Shown here: piece by piece, positions 1 through 8,835 of the stretch
Position numbering within the stretch: position 1 is the first letter of the stretch
How the letters are laid out: each line of letters starts with the position of its first letter
DNA from: Streptomyces caelestis
GTDB taxonomy: Bacteria; Actinomycetota; Actinomycetes; Streptomycetales; Streptomycetaceae
Reading direction: 5' to 3'
DNA length: 64,000 nt
Assembly: GCF_001279005.1 (NCBI RefSeq)
Contig: NZ_LGCN01000063.1
Span: 62,001 to 126,000, forward strand
Position numbers and translations under genes: made by a program
The notes under the pieces: model-generated
What the model was told of the DNA's origin: nothing
Seen by the model: the letters and a program-made list of their open reading frames with translations, nothing else
The model's database searches: none

Positions 1-889
1 GCGCGGGCGAGCCGAGCGCCGACCCGCAGCTCTCCGGACGGGACGGCAGGGACGCGCCCTGGGCGACCTCCACCAGCCACCGGCGTCCGTCCGTGTGGGC
101 GACGGTCACTTCCCAGCGGGGCGCCGCGCCGTCCGTCCGTATGACGCGCAGGGCCTGCGCGGCGTACTCGCCCGCCGCGCGACGGACGGCCAGCTCGGCC
201 GCCTGGCCGGGCCGCTCCCAGGCGGAGCACCCTCGGCACCCCTCGACGACGATCCGGTCCTTCTCCACGCCGTGCAGCACCTCCTTGACGGTGTGCGCCT
301 CGGCCCGCCCGTACGCGTAGCCGTACGGCAGACAGAGGATCGTGGGGGAGAAGCGGTGGCCGCCCAGGTGAGTGACCTCCCAGACGCCCTCGACCCCGGA
401 GGCGGCGAGTTCGGCCGCCAGGGGCCGTCCGAGGAGGGCGCAGCAGCGGTCGCGCTTGCCGTTGGTGCAGACGAGGGCGAGGGGGCCGCCCTCGTGGGGC
501 CGGCCGCCGAGCACGGTCGCGAAGGACTCCGGCTCGCCGCTGCCGAGCGCGGTGAAGTCGAGGTCGAGCAGGCGCTCGGGGTCCGAGGTGGTGGCGGCGT
601 GCAGCCACACGTTTCCGGGAACGGTGTGGGCGACGTACACCCGGCGCGTGGCGGGCGTCCGGCGGTCCGCGTGCCGCCCGGGCCGCCGGACGAGCGCGAT
701 CCGCACCCCGCTGCCCCGGGCGGCGGCCTCCAGGGCGCGGCCCAGCGCGGGGTCGAGGTGGCTGGCGGTGAGCGCCTTGGCACCCCAGGGGCCGGGCTGC
801 TCCAGCAGCAGCCAGGTCCGCGCGGTGGCCGCGGTTCCCGCGACCGGCTCGTCGAGCTCGCGGGAGAGGTTCGAGCACGTGCTACTCAC
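1..889 (-). CDS. Sucrase/ferredoxin-like family protein, C-terminus cut by window edge
   Basis: The GTG start at 889-887 is followed by an open frame that runs off the left edge, giving at least 296 residues. The protein has cysteine patterns of the sucrase/ferredoxin-like (thioredoxin-fold, 2Fe-2S) family: VCTNGKRDRCCA, then CLPYGYAYGRAEAHTV, then VEGCRGCSAWERP. Members are thought to be cytoplasmic redox or iron-sulfur proteins, often tied to siderophore or iron metabolism; the exact reaction is unknown. The frame is preferred because these motifs lie in it, whereas other long frames here are low-complexity Arg/Pro-rich. An iron-box-like sequence abuts the start codon, so iron-dependent repression is likely. 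No clear ribosome binding site fits, so the mRNA may be leaderless. Confidence 0.85.
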   Translation of the reverse strand, partial: MSSTCSNLSRELDEPVAGTAATARTWLLLEQPGPWGAKALTASHLDPALGRALEAAARGSGVRIALVRRPGRHADRRTPATRRVYVAHTVPGNVWLHAATTSDPERLLDLDFTALGSGEPESFATVLGGRPHEGGPLALVCTNGKRDRCCALLGRPLAAELAASGVEGVWEVTHLGGHRFSPTILCLPYGYAYGRAEAHTVKEVLHGVEKDRIVVEGCRGCSAWERPGQAAELAVRRAAGEYAAQALRVIRTDGAAPRWEVTVAHTDGRRWLVEVAQGASLPSRPESCGSALGSPA

Positions 890-908
890 AAAGGCGAGCC
901 TAACCTGA
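890..908 (-). promoter_or_regulatory. Iron box (DmdR/IdeR-type operator)
   Basis: On the minus strand this reads TCAGGTTAGGCTCGCCTTT. It matches the actinobacterial iron-box consensus TTAGGTTAGGCTCACCTAA at 15 of 19 positions by my count, including the central AGGTTAGGCTC core. It ends directly against the GTG start, so an iron-loaded DmdR/IdeR repressor bound here would cover the start of a leaderless transcript. The consensus is recalled knowledge; regulation is inferred. Confidence 0.75.
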
Positions 909-977
909 CTTGCTCACGAGTGACGTGTCGACCCGCTCGTCCGTCGGCCGGAGAGAGGCCCGCCCGCGTGTGCACCG

Positions 978-1008
978 GAGGCCCGGCACTGATTCCGTGC
1001 CGGGCCTC
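978..1008. terminator. Strong hairpin, putative bidirectional terminator
   Basis: A perfect 12-bp inverted repeat, GAGGCCCGGCAC and its complement, surrounds a 7-nt loop. There is no long T tract, which is usual for terminators in high-GC actinomycetes. It separates the divergent iron-regulated gene from the end of the small gene at 1137-1367. Confidence 0.6.
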
Positions 1009-1136
1009 GCGAGGCTGTGGTGAGCAGGAAGCGGTGTGCCTGCTCGGACGGGGCGGCCCTGTATCGCGGATGGTGCGCGGAGGGCGGATCGTGGCGGAGC
1101 CGAGGGTGGGCTCGCCGCCCGGATGCGGTCTTCGGC

Positions 1137-1367
1137 TCAGGCGTCGGGGATGTCGGCCTCGGCGCGCGGCAGCGTCTCCCGGGAGACGACGACGATGCGT
1201 TCGTACTCGGCGCGGCCGACGTCCGGCGGCAGTTCGCCGTCGAGTTCCGCTGGGGCCTCCGTGCCGATGACGGCGACGTCGCCGTTGCCGAGCTCGAAGG
1301 AAGGCGAGACCCGCTCGTGGGGCGAGCCCGCGTCCCCGCAGCCCGAAATACTGTGTGGCCATGTCAC
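1137..1367 (-). CDS. Small conserved protein, paralogue of the 45.7-kb DUF6879 partner
   Basis: A 76-residue protein starting with GTG at 1367. Its last ~50 residues align with the small protein at 45559-45828: both carry E-L-x-N-G-D-(V/I)-A-V-I-G, then ERIVVV, and end P-D-I-P-(D/N)-(A/V). That conservation is the main reason to accept the frame. The N-terminal ~25 residues do not match the paralogue, and a second ATG (1359) in another frame has better ribosome-site spacing, so the front may be frameshifted or a remnant. Unlike its paralogue it has no DUF6879 gene next to it. Function unknown. Confidence 0.55.
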   Translation of the reverse strand: MTWPHSISGCGDAGSPHERVSPSFELGNGDVAVIGTEAPAELDGELPPDVGRAEYERIVVVSRETLPRAEADIPDA

Positions 1368-1680
1368 ATACCCCGATCAGGCCGACGTCCGCCGGTCGTC
1401 GGGTTGCGGGTCGACGGCAGGGAACCGGCGAGCGGTGGGCGGCGCTTGCCGCCTTCCAGGGTGCCGAGCGGCTCTGATCGGCGGGAAGGCGGCCAGGCGG
1501 CGCACGGAGGGAAGCGAGGATCGCACGAACCGGCGCCTTGCCCGACGTCTGCCCCGCGGACGTCGCTGACGATCGTTCACTCCGGCGTGGTTCCCGCCGC
1601 TCGTATCCTGGTACGCCAGTCATTCGTCGGGGCGCACGCCGTGAGTGAGCCGGTGTGCGCGGAGGTGGGAGAGGGATCGC

Positions 1681-2724
1681 GTGTCGGAGCGGAGCAGCGG
1701 GCGGCAGATTCCGGTGGTCGTACTGGCCGGATTTCTCGGCTCGGGGAAGACCACCCTGCTCAACCACCTTCTCCACCGCAGCGGCGGCAGCCGCATCGGC
1801 GCGGTCGTGAACGACTTCGGGGCCATCGAGATCGACGCGATGGCCGTCGCCGGGGCGCTCGGGGACGCGACCGTGTCGCTGGGCAACGGCTGTCTGTGCT
1901 GTGCCGTGGACGGCGGCGAACTCGACGTGTACCTCGAGCGGCTCGCTCGTCCCTCCGCCGGGATCGACGTCATCGTCATCGAGGCCAGCGGTCTCGCCGA
2001 ACCGCAGGAGCTCGTGCGGATGGTGCTCGCCAGCGAGCATCCGGGAATCGTGTACGGCGGGCTCGTCGAGGTCGTGGACGCCGCCGAGTTCGACGACACC
2101 CGGACCCGGCACCCGGAGATCGACCGGCACCTCGGCCTCGCGGACCTCGTGGTCGTCAACAAGGTGGACCGGGTCACGGACGCCGCGCGCGTACTGGCCC
2201 TGGTCCGGTCCCTCGTCGACCGTGCGGCCGTGGTGCCCGCCACGTACGGCCGTGTCGACCCCGAGTTCCTCTTCGACTGCAGGCCGAGCGAGGAGCGCGT
2301 CGGGCAGTTGTCGTTCGACGATCTGCGTCACGACGACCACGCCGGGCACCTGCACGCCGCGTACGACAGCGTCTCCTTCGCGTCCGGGCGCCCGCTGGAC
2401 CCGCGGCGGCTGATCCGGTTCCTGGACAGCCGGCCCGAAGGGCTCTACCGGATCAAGGGATACGTCGACTTCGGGCCGTACGACCTCGGCAACCGGTACG
2501 CCGTGCACGCCGTGGGGCGGTTCCTGCGGTTCTACCCCGAGCCCTGGTCCGCCGGTGAGGAGCGGCTCACGCAGCTCGTGCTCATCGGGTCGGGCATCGA
2601 CCCCGCCGCCCTCCGCGGGGAGCTGGAGGCGTGCGGGAACGACGGCGCCCCACACACCGACGACCACGGCATGTGGGGCGTACTCCGCTATGTGCAGGGG
2701 GCGGCGGAGGATCCGGCCGCCTAG
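1681..2724 (+). CDS. CobW/COG0523-family GTPase (putative metallochaperone)
   Basis: 347 residues from a GTG start preceded by GGAGGTGGGAGAGGG. Walker A GFLGSGKTT lies at residues 17-25, the CobW signature C-L-C-C at 71-74, and an NKVD guanine-specificity motif follows. The C-terminal third matches the CobW C domain (YRIKGYVDFG). COG0523 proteins use GTP hydrolysis to deliver Zn, Co or other metals in the cytoplasm; the metal cannot be read from sequence. An in-frame upstream ATG at 1645 has no ribosome site and would add non-conserved residues. The stop overlaps the opposing parC stop in the tetramer CTAG. Confidence 0.9.
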   Translation: MSERSSGRQIPVVVLAGFLGSGKTTLLNHLLHRSGGSRIGAVVNDFGAIEIDAMAVAGALGDATVSLGNGCLCCAVDGGELDVYLERLARPSAGIDVIVIEASGLAEPQELVRMVLASEHPGIVYGGLVEVVDAAEFDDTRTRHPEIDRHLGLADLVVVNKVDRVTDAARVLALVRSLVDRAAVVPATYGRVDPEFLFDCRPSEERVGQLSFDDLRHDDHAGHLHAAYDSVSFASGRPLDPRRLIRFLDSRPEGLYRIKGYVDFGPYDLGNRYAVHAVGRFLRFYPEPWSAGEERLTQLVLIGSGIDPAALRGELEACGNDGAPHTDDHGMWGVLRYVQGAAEDPAA

Positions 2725-5168
2725 ACCGGTCCCGCCACCACCGACACCGTCTTCGGCAGGGACACGCCCGAGCCGTCACGGCGCGGGTCGGGCTCCGGGA
2801 GGTCCACCGCGGTGCCGTTCTTCTGCGCCGCCTTGGCCGGGAGCGGGCCCGCCCAGGCCAGGGCCAGGCAGTCCTCGCCCTTCAGGAACCGCTGGCAGCG
2901 CACGCCGCCGGTGGCCCGGCCCTTGCGCGGGTACTGGTCGAACGGGGTCAGCTTGGCCGTCGTCTGGACCGAGTCGTCCAGCGTGCCCCGCGAGCCCGCG
3001 ACCGTGAACACCACCGCGTCCGCGGCCGGATCGACCGCCGTGAAGAAGATGACCTTCGCCCCCTCGGTGAGCTTGATGCCCGCCATACCGCCCGCGGGGC
3101 GGCCCTGTGGCCGGACCTGCGCGGCAGGGTAGCGCAGCAGCTGCGCGTCGTCGCTGATGAAGACCAGGTCCTCCTCGCCCGTGCGCAGCTCGACCGCGCC
3201 GACGATCCGGTCGCCCTCCTTGAGCGTGATGACCTCCAGCTCCTCCTTGTTGGAGGGGTAGTCGGGCACCACGCGCTTGACGACACCCTGTTCCGTGCCG
3301 AGCGCCAGGCCCGGCGACGACTCGTCCAGCGTGGTCAGGCACACCACCTGCTCGTCGTCCTCCAGGGACACGAACTCGGCCAGGGGCGCTCCGCCCGCGA
3401 GGTTCGGCACCGGCATCGCCGCCGGGAGCTGCGGCAGGTCGACGACGTTCAGCCGGAGCAGACGGCCCAAGGAGGTGACGACGCCGATCTCGCCGCGGGC
3501 CGTCGCCGGCACCGCCGAGACGATCACGTCGTGCTTGACCCGCTTGGCGCCACTGGCGAGCGGCTCGTTGTCCGCCGTACGGGCGAGCAGGCCCGTGGAG
3601 GACAGCAGCACCCGGCACGGGTCGTCCGCCACCTGCAGCGGGACGGCGGCCGGGGTGTCGGCCGACTCCAGCAGCAACGTACGGCGGTCGTTGCCGAACT
3701 TCTTGGCGACCGCGGCCAGTTCGGTGGAGACCAGCTTGCGCAGCTCCGCGTCCGAGTCCAGGATCCGGGTCAGCTCCTCGATCTCCGCGTTCAGCCGGTC
3801 CTGTTCGGCCTCCAGCTCGATCCGGTCGTACTTGGTGAGGCGGCGCAGCGGCGTGTCCAGGATGTACTGGGTCTGGATGTCGCTGAGGGAGAACCGCTCC
3901 ATCAGGCGCTGCTTGGCCTGCGCGGAGTTCTCGCTGGAGCGGATGAGGCGGATGACCTCGTCGATGTCCACCAGCGCCGTGAGCAGGCCCTCGACCAGGT
4001 GGAGGCGGTCGCGCCGCTTGCCGCGGCGGAACTCCGAACGCCGGCGTACGACGTTGAAGCGGTGGTCGAGGTAGACCTCCAGGAGCTCCTTGAGGCCCAG
4101 GGTGAGCGGCTGGCCGTCCACCAGCGCCACGTTGTTGATGCCGAAGGACTCCTCCATCGGCGTCAGCTTGTACAGCTGCTCCAGGACCGCCTCCGGCACG
4201 AAGCCGTTCTTGATCTCGATGACCAGACGCAGCCCGTGCTCGCGGTCGGTGAGGTCCTTGACGTCGGCGATGCCCTGGAGCTTCTTCGACCCGACCAGGT
4301 CCTTGATCTTGCCGACCACCTTCTCCGGACCGACCGTGAAGGGCAGCTCCGTGACGACGAGGCCCTTGCGGCGGGCCGTCACGTCCTCCACGGTGACCGT
4401 CGCGCGGATCTTGAACGTGCCGCGGCCCTTCTCGTAGGCGTCCCGGACGCCGGACAGGCCGACGATCCGGCCGCCGGTGGGCAGGTCGGGGCCGGGGACG
4501 TGCTTCATCAGCGCGTCGAGGTCGGCGTTCGGGTGCCTGATCAGGTGCCGCGCGGCCGCGACGACCTCGCGCAGGTTGTGCGGCGGCATGTTGGTGGCCA
4601 TGCCGACGGCGATGCCCGACGCGCCGTTCACCAGGAGGTTCGGGAAGGCGGCGGGCAGCGCCACCGGTTCCTGTTCCTGCCCGTCGTAGTTGGGCGCGAA
4701 GTCGACCGTGTCCTCGTCGATGGACTCGGTCATCAGGCTGGTGGCCTCGGCCATCCGGCACTCGGTGTACCGCATGGCGGCGGGCGGGTCGTCGTTGCCC
4801 AGTGAGCCGAAGTTGCCGTGGCCGTCGACCAGGGGGACGCGCATCGAGAACGGCTGGGCCATGCGGACCAGGGCGTCGTAGATCGACGAGTCGCCGTGGG
4901 GGTGCAGCTTGCCCATGACCTCGCCGACGACGCGGGCGCACTTCACGTAGCCGCGCTCGGGCCGCAGGCCCATCTCGTTCATCTGGTAGACGATGCGGCG
5001 GTGCACCGGTTTGAGGCCGTCGCGCGCGTCCGGCAGGGCGCGGGAGTAGATGACCGAGTACGCGTACTCGAGGAAGGAGCCCTGCATCTCGTCGACGACG
5101 TCGATGTCGAGGATCTTCTCCTCGTACGAGTCGTCGGGCGGCGGGGTCTTCGTGCTGCGGCGGGCCAT
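2721..5168 (-). CDS. parC: DNA topoisomerase IV subunit A (GyrA/ParC-type)
   Basis: 815 residues. This is the DNA-cleaving subunit of a type IIA topoisomerase. The breakage-reunion domain contains AAMRYTE with catalytic Tyr134 and a quinolone-determining segment [10 protein letters not shown], with Ser94 and Asp98 at the GyrA 83/87 positions. The C-terminal half forms the six-bladed beta-pinwheel. The start [11 protein letters not shown] begins conserved coding, whereas upstream in-frame residues are Pro/Arg-rich and match nothing. I prefer ParC to GyrA because Streptomyces carry a second gyrase-like pair and gyrA normally follows gyrB near the origin; parE is not in this window. It converges on the CobW gene with stops overlapping by two bases. 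Confidence 0.85.
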   Translation of the reverse strand: MARRSTKTPPPDDSYEEKILDIDVVDEMQGSFLEYAYSVIYSRALPDARDGLKPVHRRIVYQMNEMGLRPERGYVKCARVVGEVMGKLHPHGDSSIYDALVRMAQPFSMRVPLVDGHGNFGSLGNDDPPAAMRYTECRMAEATSLMTESIDEDTVDFAPNYDGQEQEPVALPAAFPNLLVNGASGIAVGMATNMPPHNLREVVAAARHLIRHPNADLDALMKHVPGPDLPTGGRIVGLSGVRDAYEKGRGTFKIRATVTVEDVTARRKGLVVTELPFTVGPEKVVGKIKDLVGSKKLQGIADVKDLTDREHGLRLVIEIKNGFVPEAVLEQLYKLTPMEESFGINNVALVDGQPLTLGLKELLEVYLDHRFNVVRRRSEFRRGKRRDRLHLVEGLLTALVDIDEVIRLIRSSENSAQAKQRLMERFSLSDIQTQYILDTPLRRLTKYDRIELEAEQDRLNAEIEELTRILDSDAELRKLVSTELAAVAKKFGNDRRTLLLESADTPAAVPLQVADDPCRVLLSSTGLLARTADNEPLASGAKRVKHDVIVSAVPATARGEIGVVTSLGRLLRLNVVDLPQLPAAMPVPNLAGGAPLAEFVSLEDDEQVVCLTTLDESSPGLALGTEQGVVKRVVPDYPSNKEELEVITLKEGDRIVGAVELRTGEEDLVFISDDAQLLRYPAAQVRPQGRPAGGMAGIKLTEGAKVIFFTAVDPAADAVVFTVAGSRGTLDDSVQTTAKLTPFDQYPRKGRATGGVRCQRFLKGEDCLALAWAGPLPAKAAQKNGTAVDLPEPDPRRDGSGVSLPKTVSVVAGPV

Positions 5169-5698
5169 CGCTGCCGGCTCCTTGCTGAAGCGTGGGGACG
5201 GGATCTGATGCGGACCATTGTGGACCGTCGCACTGACAGGCGGGACCAGGGCCCGGTCGTGGGTGTCTCCGGGGAGGGCACGGTACGCGGCGTGTGCGGT
5301 GCGCCTGCGCGCGGGGTTCCCCGGTGATCGGGACGCACCGGGCCGGGGGCGGGTTCCGCTCACCCGCGCTTGCGAGGCGCCCCCGGAGGGGTGCCCCGGC
5401 GCCCACGTGAGGCGGGCGGCCGGGGCCCGGTGCGGGGCCGGCCGGGGGTGCGTCGCGCGGCCCGGCGCTTGCGGGGTGCCTCCACGAGCGGGGCCCCCAT
5501 CGCCCTGGGGATACTCCCCAGGCCCTTGAGGCGCTGGGGGAGGCACGACTGCCCGCGGGGGCGGCGGTCCGGCATTCTCGCTCTCGGCGTAGCCCGCCCC
5601 GGCGGGAACTTCGTCGGGGCTCCGCGCGCTTGCATACAGTGGCAGGACCGGCAGAAACGGCGGGTTCGACGACCGCCTCCGCGATCGAAGGGACGTAC
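5169..5698. repeat. Gene-free divergent spacer with a nested palindromic element
   Basis: No convincing gene lies in this 530-bp divergent region; its open frames are Pro/Arg-rich shadows. Positions 5476-5546 form a nested structure: outer arms GTGCCTCC/GGAGGCAC and an inner perfect 8-bp hairpin CCTGGGGA-TAC-TCCCCAGG at 5504-5522. Similar GC-rich palindromes recur between Streptomyces genes and act like REP elements. Promoters for parC and the M16 pair must also lie here, but I cannot place them. Confidence 0.45.
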
Positions 5699-7072
5699 AT
5701 GCCCATGGGTCACACGGCCACAGCCCAGGCAGGCTCCGGCGGCCTGACAGCGACCGAGCACCGCCTGGCCAACGGCCTGCGCGTGGTGCTCTCCGAGGAT
5801 CACCTGACCCCGGTCGCCGCGGTGTGCCTCTGGTACGACGTGGGTTCGCGTCACGAGGTCAAGGGACGCACCGGCCTGGCTCACCTCTTCGAGCACCTGA
5901 TGTTCCAGGGCTCCGCCCAGGTCAAGGGCAACGGCCACTTCGAGCTGGTCCAGGGCGCCGGCGGCTCCCTCAACGGCACCACCAGCTTCGAGCGCACCAA
6001 CTACTTCGAGACCATGCCCGCCCACCAGCTGGAGCTCGCCCTCTGGCTGGAGGCCGACCGCATGGGCTCCCTGCTGACCGCCCTGGACGACGAGTCCATG
6101 GAGAACCAGCGGGACGTCGTCAAGAACGAGCGCCGCCAGCGCTACGACAACGTCCCCTACGGCACGGCCTTCGAAAAGCTGACCGCCCTCGCCTACCCGG
6201 AGGGCCACCCGTACCACCACACGCCCATCGGCTCGATGGCGGACCTGGACGCGGCCACCCTGGAGGACGCGCGCCAGTTCTTCCGCACGTACTACGCGCC
6301 GAACAACGCCGTGCTCTCCGTCGTCGGCGACATCGACCCGGAGCGGACGCTCGCCTGGATCGAGAAGTACTTCGGCTCCATCCCGGGCCACGACGGCAAG
6401 CCCGCCCCGCGCGACGGCGCCCTGCCCGAGGTCATGGGCGGGCAGCTGCGCGAGATCGTGGAGGAGGAGGTCCCCGCGCGTGCGCTGATGGCCGCCTACC
6501 GGCTGCCGGAGGACGGCACGCGCGTGTGCGACGCCGCCGACCTGGCGCTCACCGTCCTCGGCGGCGGCGAGTCCTCGCGGCTCTACAACCGCCTGGTACG
6601 GCGCGACCGCACGGCCGTGGCCGCCGGCTTCGGCCTGCTGCGGCTGGCCGGGGCGCCCTCCCTGGGCTGGCTGGACGTGAAGACGTCCGGCGACGTGGAG
6701 GTGCCGGTCATCGAGGCCGCCATCGACGAGGAGCTCGCCCGGTTCGCCGAGGAGGGTCCCACGGCGGAGGAGATGGAGCGCGCGCAGGCCCAGCTGGAGC
6801 GCGAGTGGCTCGACCGGCTCGGCACGGTCGCCGGCCGCGCCGACGAACTGTGCCGGTACGCGGTCCTGTTCGGCGACCCGCAGCTCGCCCTGACCGCCGT
6901 ACAGCGCGTCCTGGAGGTGACGGCGGAGGAGGTGCAGGAGGTCGCCAAGGCCCGGCTGCGCCCCGACAACCGCGCGGTGCTCGTCTACGAGCCGGTCGCC
7001 CAGGAGGCCGAGGACACCGAGGAAGCCGCCGCAGCCGCCGGCGCCGACGAGAACGAGGAGACGGCGAAGTGA
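5699..7072 (+). CDS. M16-family zinc metallopeptidase (catalytic member)
   Basis: 457 residues. Carries the inverted zinc motif H62-L-F-E-H66 (HxxEH) in GLAHLFEHLMF near the N-terminus, followed by the usual two-lobed M16 fold. M16 peptidases cut peptides inside a closed chamber formed by two M16 domains. The ATG at 5699 is chosen for AAGGGA six bases upstream; an in-frame ATG at 5630 would add poorly conserved residues. The stop overlaps the start of the next M16 gene (GTGA), so the two are translated together and probably form a heterodimer. No signal peptide is visible, so it is likely cytoplasmic. Substrate unknown. Confidence 0.9.
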   Translation: MPMGHTATAQAGSGGLTATEHRLANGLRVVLSEDHLTPVAAVCLWYDVGSRHEVKGRTGLAHLFEHLMFQGSAQVKGNGHFELVQGAGGSLNGTTSFERTNYFETMPAHQLELALWLEADRMGSLLTALDDESMENQRDVVKNERRQRYDNVPYGTAFEKLTALAYPEGHPYHHTPIGSMADLDAATLEDARQFFRTYYAPNNAVLSVVGDIDPERTLAWIEKYFGSIPGHDGKPAPRDGALPEVMGGQLREIVEEEVPARALMAAYRLPEDGTRVCDAADLALTVLGGGESSRLYNRLVRRDRTAVAAGFGLLRLAGAPSLGWLDVKTSGDVEVPVIEAAIDEELARFAEEGPTAEEMERAQAQLEREWLDRLGTVAGRADELCRYAVLFGDPQLALTAVQRVLEVTAEEVQEVAKARLRPDNRAVLVYEPVAQEAEDTEEAAAAAGADENEETAK

Positions 7073-8457
7073 CCGAGCTCGCCACGATGGACTTCCACCC
7101 GCGGCCGCAGGCGGGCGACGCCAAGCCCTGGGCCTTCCCGGCCCCCGAGCGGGGCACGCTCGACAACGGTCTGACCGTGCTGCGCTGTCACCGTCCCGGC
7201 CAGCAGGTCGTCGCCGTCGAGGTGCTCCTCGACGCGCCCCTGGAGGCCGAGCCGACCGGTCTCGACGGTGTCGCCACGATCATGGCGCGGGCCTTCTCCG
7301 AGGGCACCGACAAGCACTCCGCCGAGGAGTTCGCCGCCGAGCTGGAGCGCTGCGGCGCCACCCTGGACGCGCACGCCGACCACCCCGGCGTCCGCCTCAG
7401 CCTGGAGGTGCCGGCCTCCCGGCTCACCAAGGGCCTCGGGCTGCTCGCCGACGCGCTCAGGGCGCCCGCGTTCGCCGACAGCGAGGTCGAGCGGCTGGTC
7501 CGCAACCGCCTCGACGAGATCCCGCACGAGCTGGCCAACCCCTCCCGCCGCGCCGCCAAGGAGCTCTCCAAGGAGCTGTTCCCGGCGAGTTCGCGCATGT
7601 CGCGTCCCCGCCAGGGCACCGAGGAGACGGTCACCGGCATCGACTCCGCGGCCGTACGCGCCTTCTACGAGAAGCACGTCCGCCCCGCCACGGCCACCGT
7701 CGTGGTCGTCGGCGACCTCACCGGCATCGACCTGGACGCGCTCCTCGGCGGCACCCTGGGCGCCTGGACCGGCTCCCCGGCCCGGCCGCGGCCCGTTCCG
7801 CCGGTGGTCGCGGACGACGCCGGCCGCGTCGTGATCGTGGACCGCCCCGGCGCCGTCCAGACGCAGCTGCTGATCGGCCGCATCGGGCCCGACCGGCACG
7901 ACCGCGTGTGGCCCGCGCAGGTGCTCGGCACGTACTGCCTGGGCGGCACCCTCACGTCCCGCCTGGACCGCGTGCTGCGCGAGGAGAAGGGATACACCTA
8001 CGGCGTACGGTCGTTCGGGCAGGTCCTCCGGTCCGCCCCGGACGGCACCGGCGCGGCGATGCTGGCGATCAGCGGCTCCGTCGACACCCCGAACACCGGT
8101 CCCGCCCTCGAGGACCTGTGGACGGTGCTGCGCACGCTCGCCGCGGAGGGGCTCAGCGACGACGAACGCGATGTCGCCGTGCAGAACCTCGTGGGTGTGG
8201 CGCCGCTCAAGTACGAGACCGCCGCGGCCGTCGCGAGCACCCTGGCCGACCAGGTCGAGCAGCACCTGCCCGACCACTACCAGGCCGACCTGTACCGGCA
8301 GTTGGCCGCGACCGGCACCGTGGAGGCCACCGCGGCCGTCGTGAACGCCTTCCCGGTGGACCGCCTGGTGACGGTCCTCGTCGGCGACGCGGCGCAGATC
8401 AAGGCGCCGGTGGAGGCCCTCGGGATCGGCGAAGTCACCGTCGTGACCGCCGAGTAG
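7069..8457 (+). CDS. M16-family peptidase, non-catalytic partner
   Basis: 462 residues starting with GTG inside the stop of the upstream gene. It aligns with the M16 fold but has GLDGVATIMARAFSEGTDKH where HxxEH would be, so zinc and catalytic residues are missing. The C-terminal EEKGYTYGVRSF segment resembles the substrate-binding R/Y region of M16 beta-type subunits. Known heterodimeric M16 enzymes pair one active and one inactive chain, which fits this arrangement. A strong terminator follows 27 bases after the stop, closing a two-gene operon. Confidence 0.88.
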   Translation: MTELATMDFHPRPQAGDAKPWAFPAPERGTLDNGLTVLRCHRPGQQVVAVEVLLDAPLEAEPTGLDGVATIMARAFSEGTDKHSAEEFAAELERCGATLDAHADHPGVRLSLEVPASRLTKGLGLLADALRAPAFADSEVERLVRNRLDEIPHELANPSRRAAKELSKELFPASSRMSRPRQGTEETVTGIDSAAVRAFYEKHVRPATATVVVVGDLTGIDLDALLGGTLGAWTGSPARPRPVPPVVADDAGRVVIVDRPGAVQTQLLIGRIGPDRHDRVWPAQVLGTYCLGGTLTSRLDRVLREEKGYTYGVRSFGQVLRSAPDGTGAAMLAISGSVDTPNTGPALEDLWTVLRTLAAEGLSDDERDVAVQNLVGVAPLKYETAAAVASTLADQVEQHLPDHYQADLYRQLAATGTVEATAAVVNAFPVDRLVTVLVGDAAQIKAPVEALGIGEVTVVTAE

Positions 8458-8483
8458 CGAGCCGCGACGGCGCACCTGCGCAC

Positions 8484-8515
8484 GGGCCCTGGTGACAGGA
8501 GAGTCACCAGGGCCC
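8484..8515 (+). terminator. Terminator of the M16 operon
   Basis: Perfect 13-bp inverted repeat GGGCCCTGGTGAC / GTCACCAGGGCCC around a 6-nt loop (AGGAGA), followed by TCTTA. It sits directly after the last M16 stop codon. Confidence 0.85.
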
Positions 8516-8671
8516 TCTTATGCCCGAATCAGGGCGGAAGTCGCCTGTCTGCCCTGTGGGATGCGCTACAAAAACCCGGATCCGTTTGAGGATGGGCAGG
8601 CGTCCCGCTTAGCTTCGTGCGGGCTGTTCGTCGGGCAGTGCGCCGCACCCGCGGCACCGGACAGCCATCGC

Positions 8672-8820
8672 CGAGTCCCCGTACGGCGCGAGCCAGGGGA
8701 GCCGGGGACCCTCCTGAGTCCCTGGGGTGAATCGGACGCCCGCGCGTGTCGCGAGGGTGCCCGTAGGAGACCTTCCTGCTCCGAACCCGTCAGCTAACCC
8801 GGTAGGCGAGAGGGAAGGAA
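8672..8820 (+). ncRNA. ydaO/yuaA-type cyclic di-AMP riboswitch
   Basis: The leader of the M23 peptidase gene carries conserved ydaO-class blocks in order: an arm near CCAGGGGAGCCGGGGA (8693-8708), GGTGAATC (8726-8733), AGGAGACCTTCCT (8765-8777), and CAGCTAACCCGGTAGGCG (8791-8808), then the purine-rich 3' side of the closing stem. This class binds c-di-AMP and usually turns off cell-wall hydrolase or osmolyte genes; Streptomyces use it upstream of resuscitation-promoting factors and M23 peptidases, as here. The 5' boundary is approximate because I could not fold it. The ribosome site AAGGA (8820-8824) lies right after the element, so control of termination or of translation is possible. Confidence 0.85.
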
Positions 8821-8835
8821 AGGACCAGCCTGTAC

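Noticed and set aside
886..2667. Long minus-strand frame covering the CobW gene and the small orphan gene
   Set aside because: Antisense shadow; the CobW frame carries Walker A, CLCC and NKVD motifs, this one has none.
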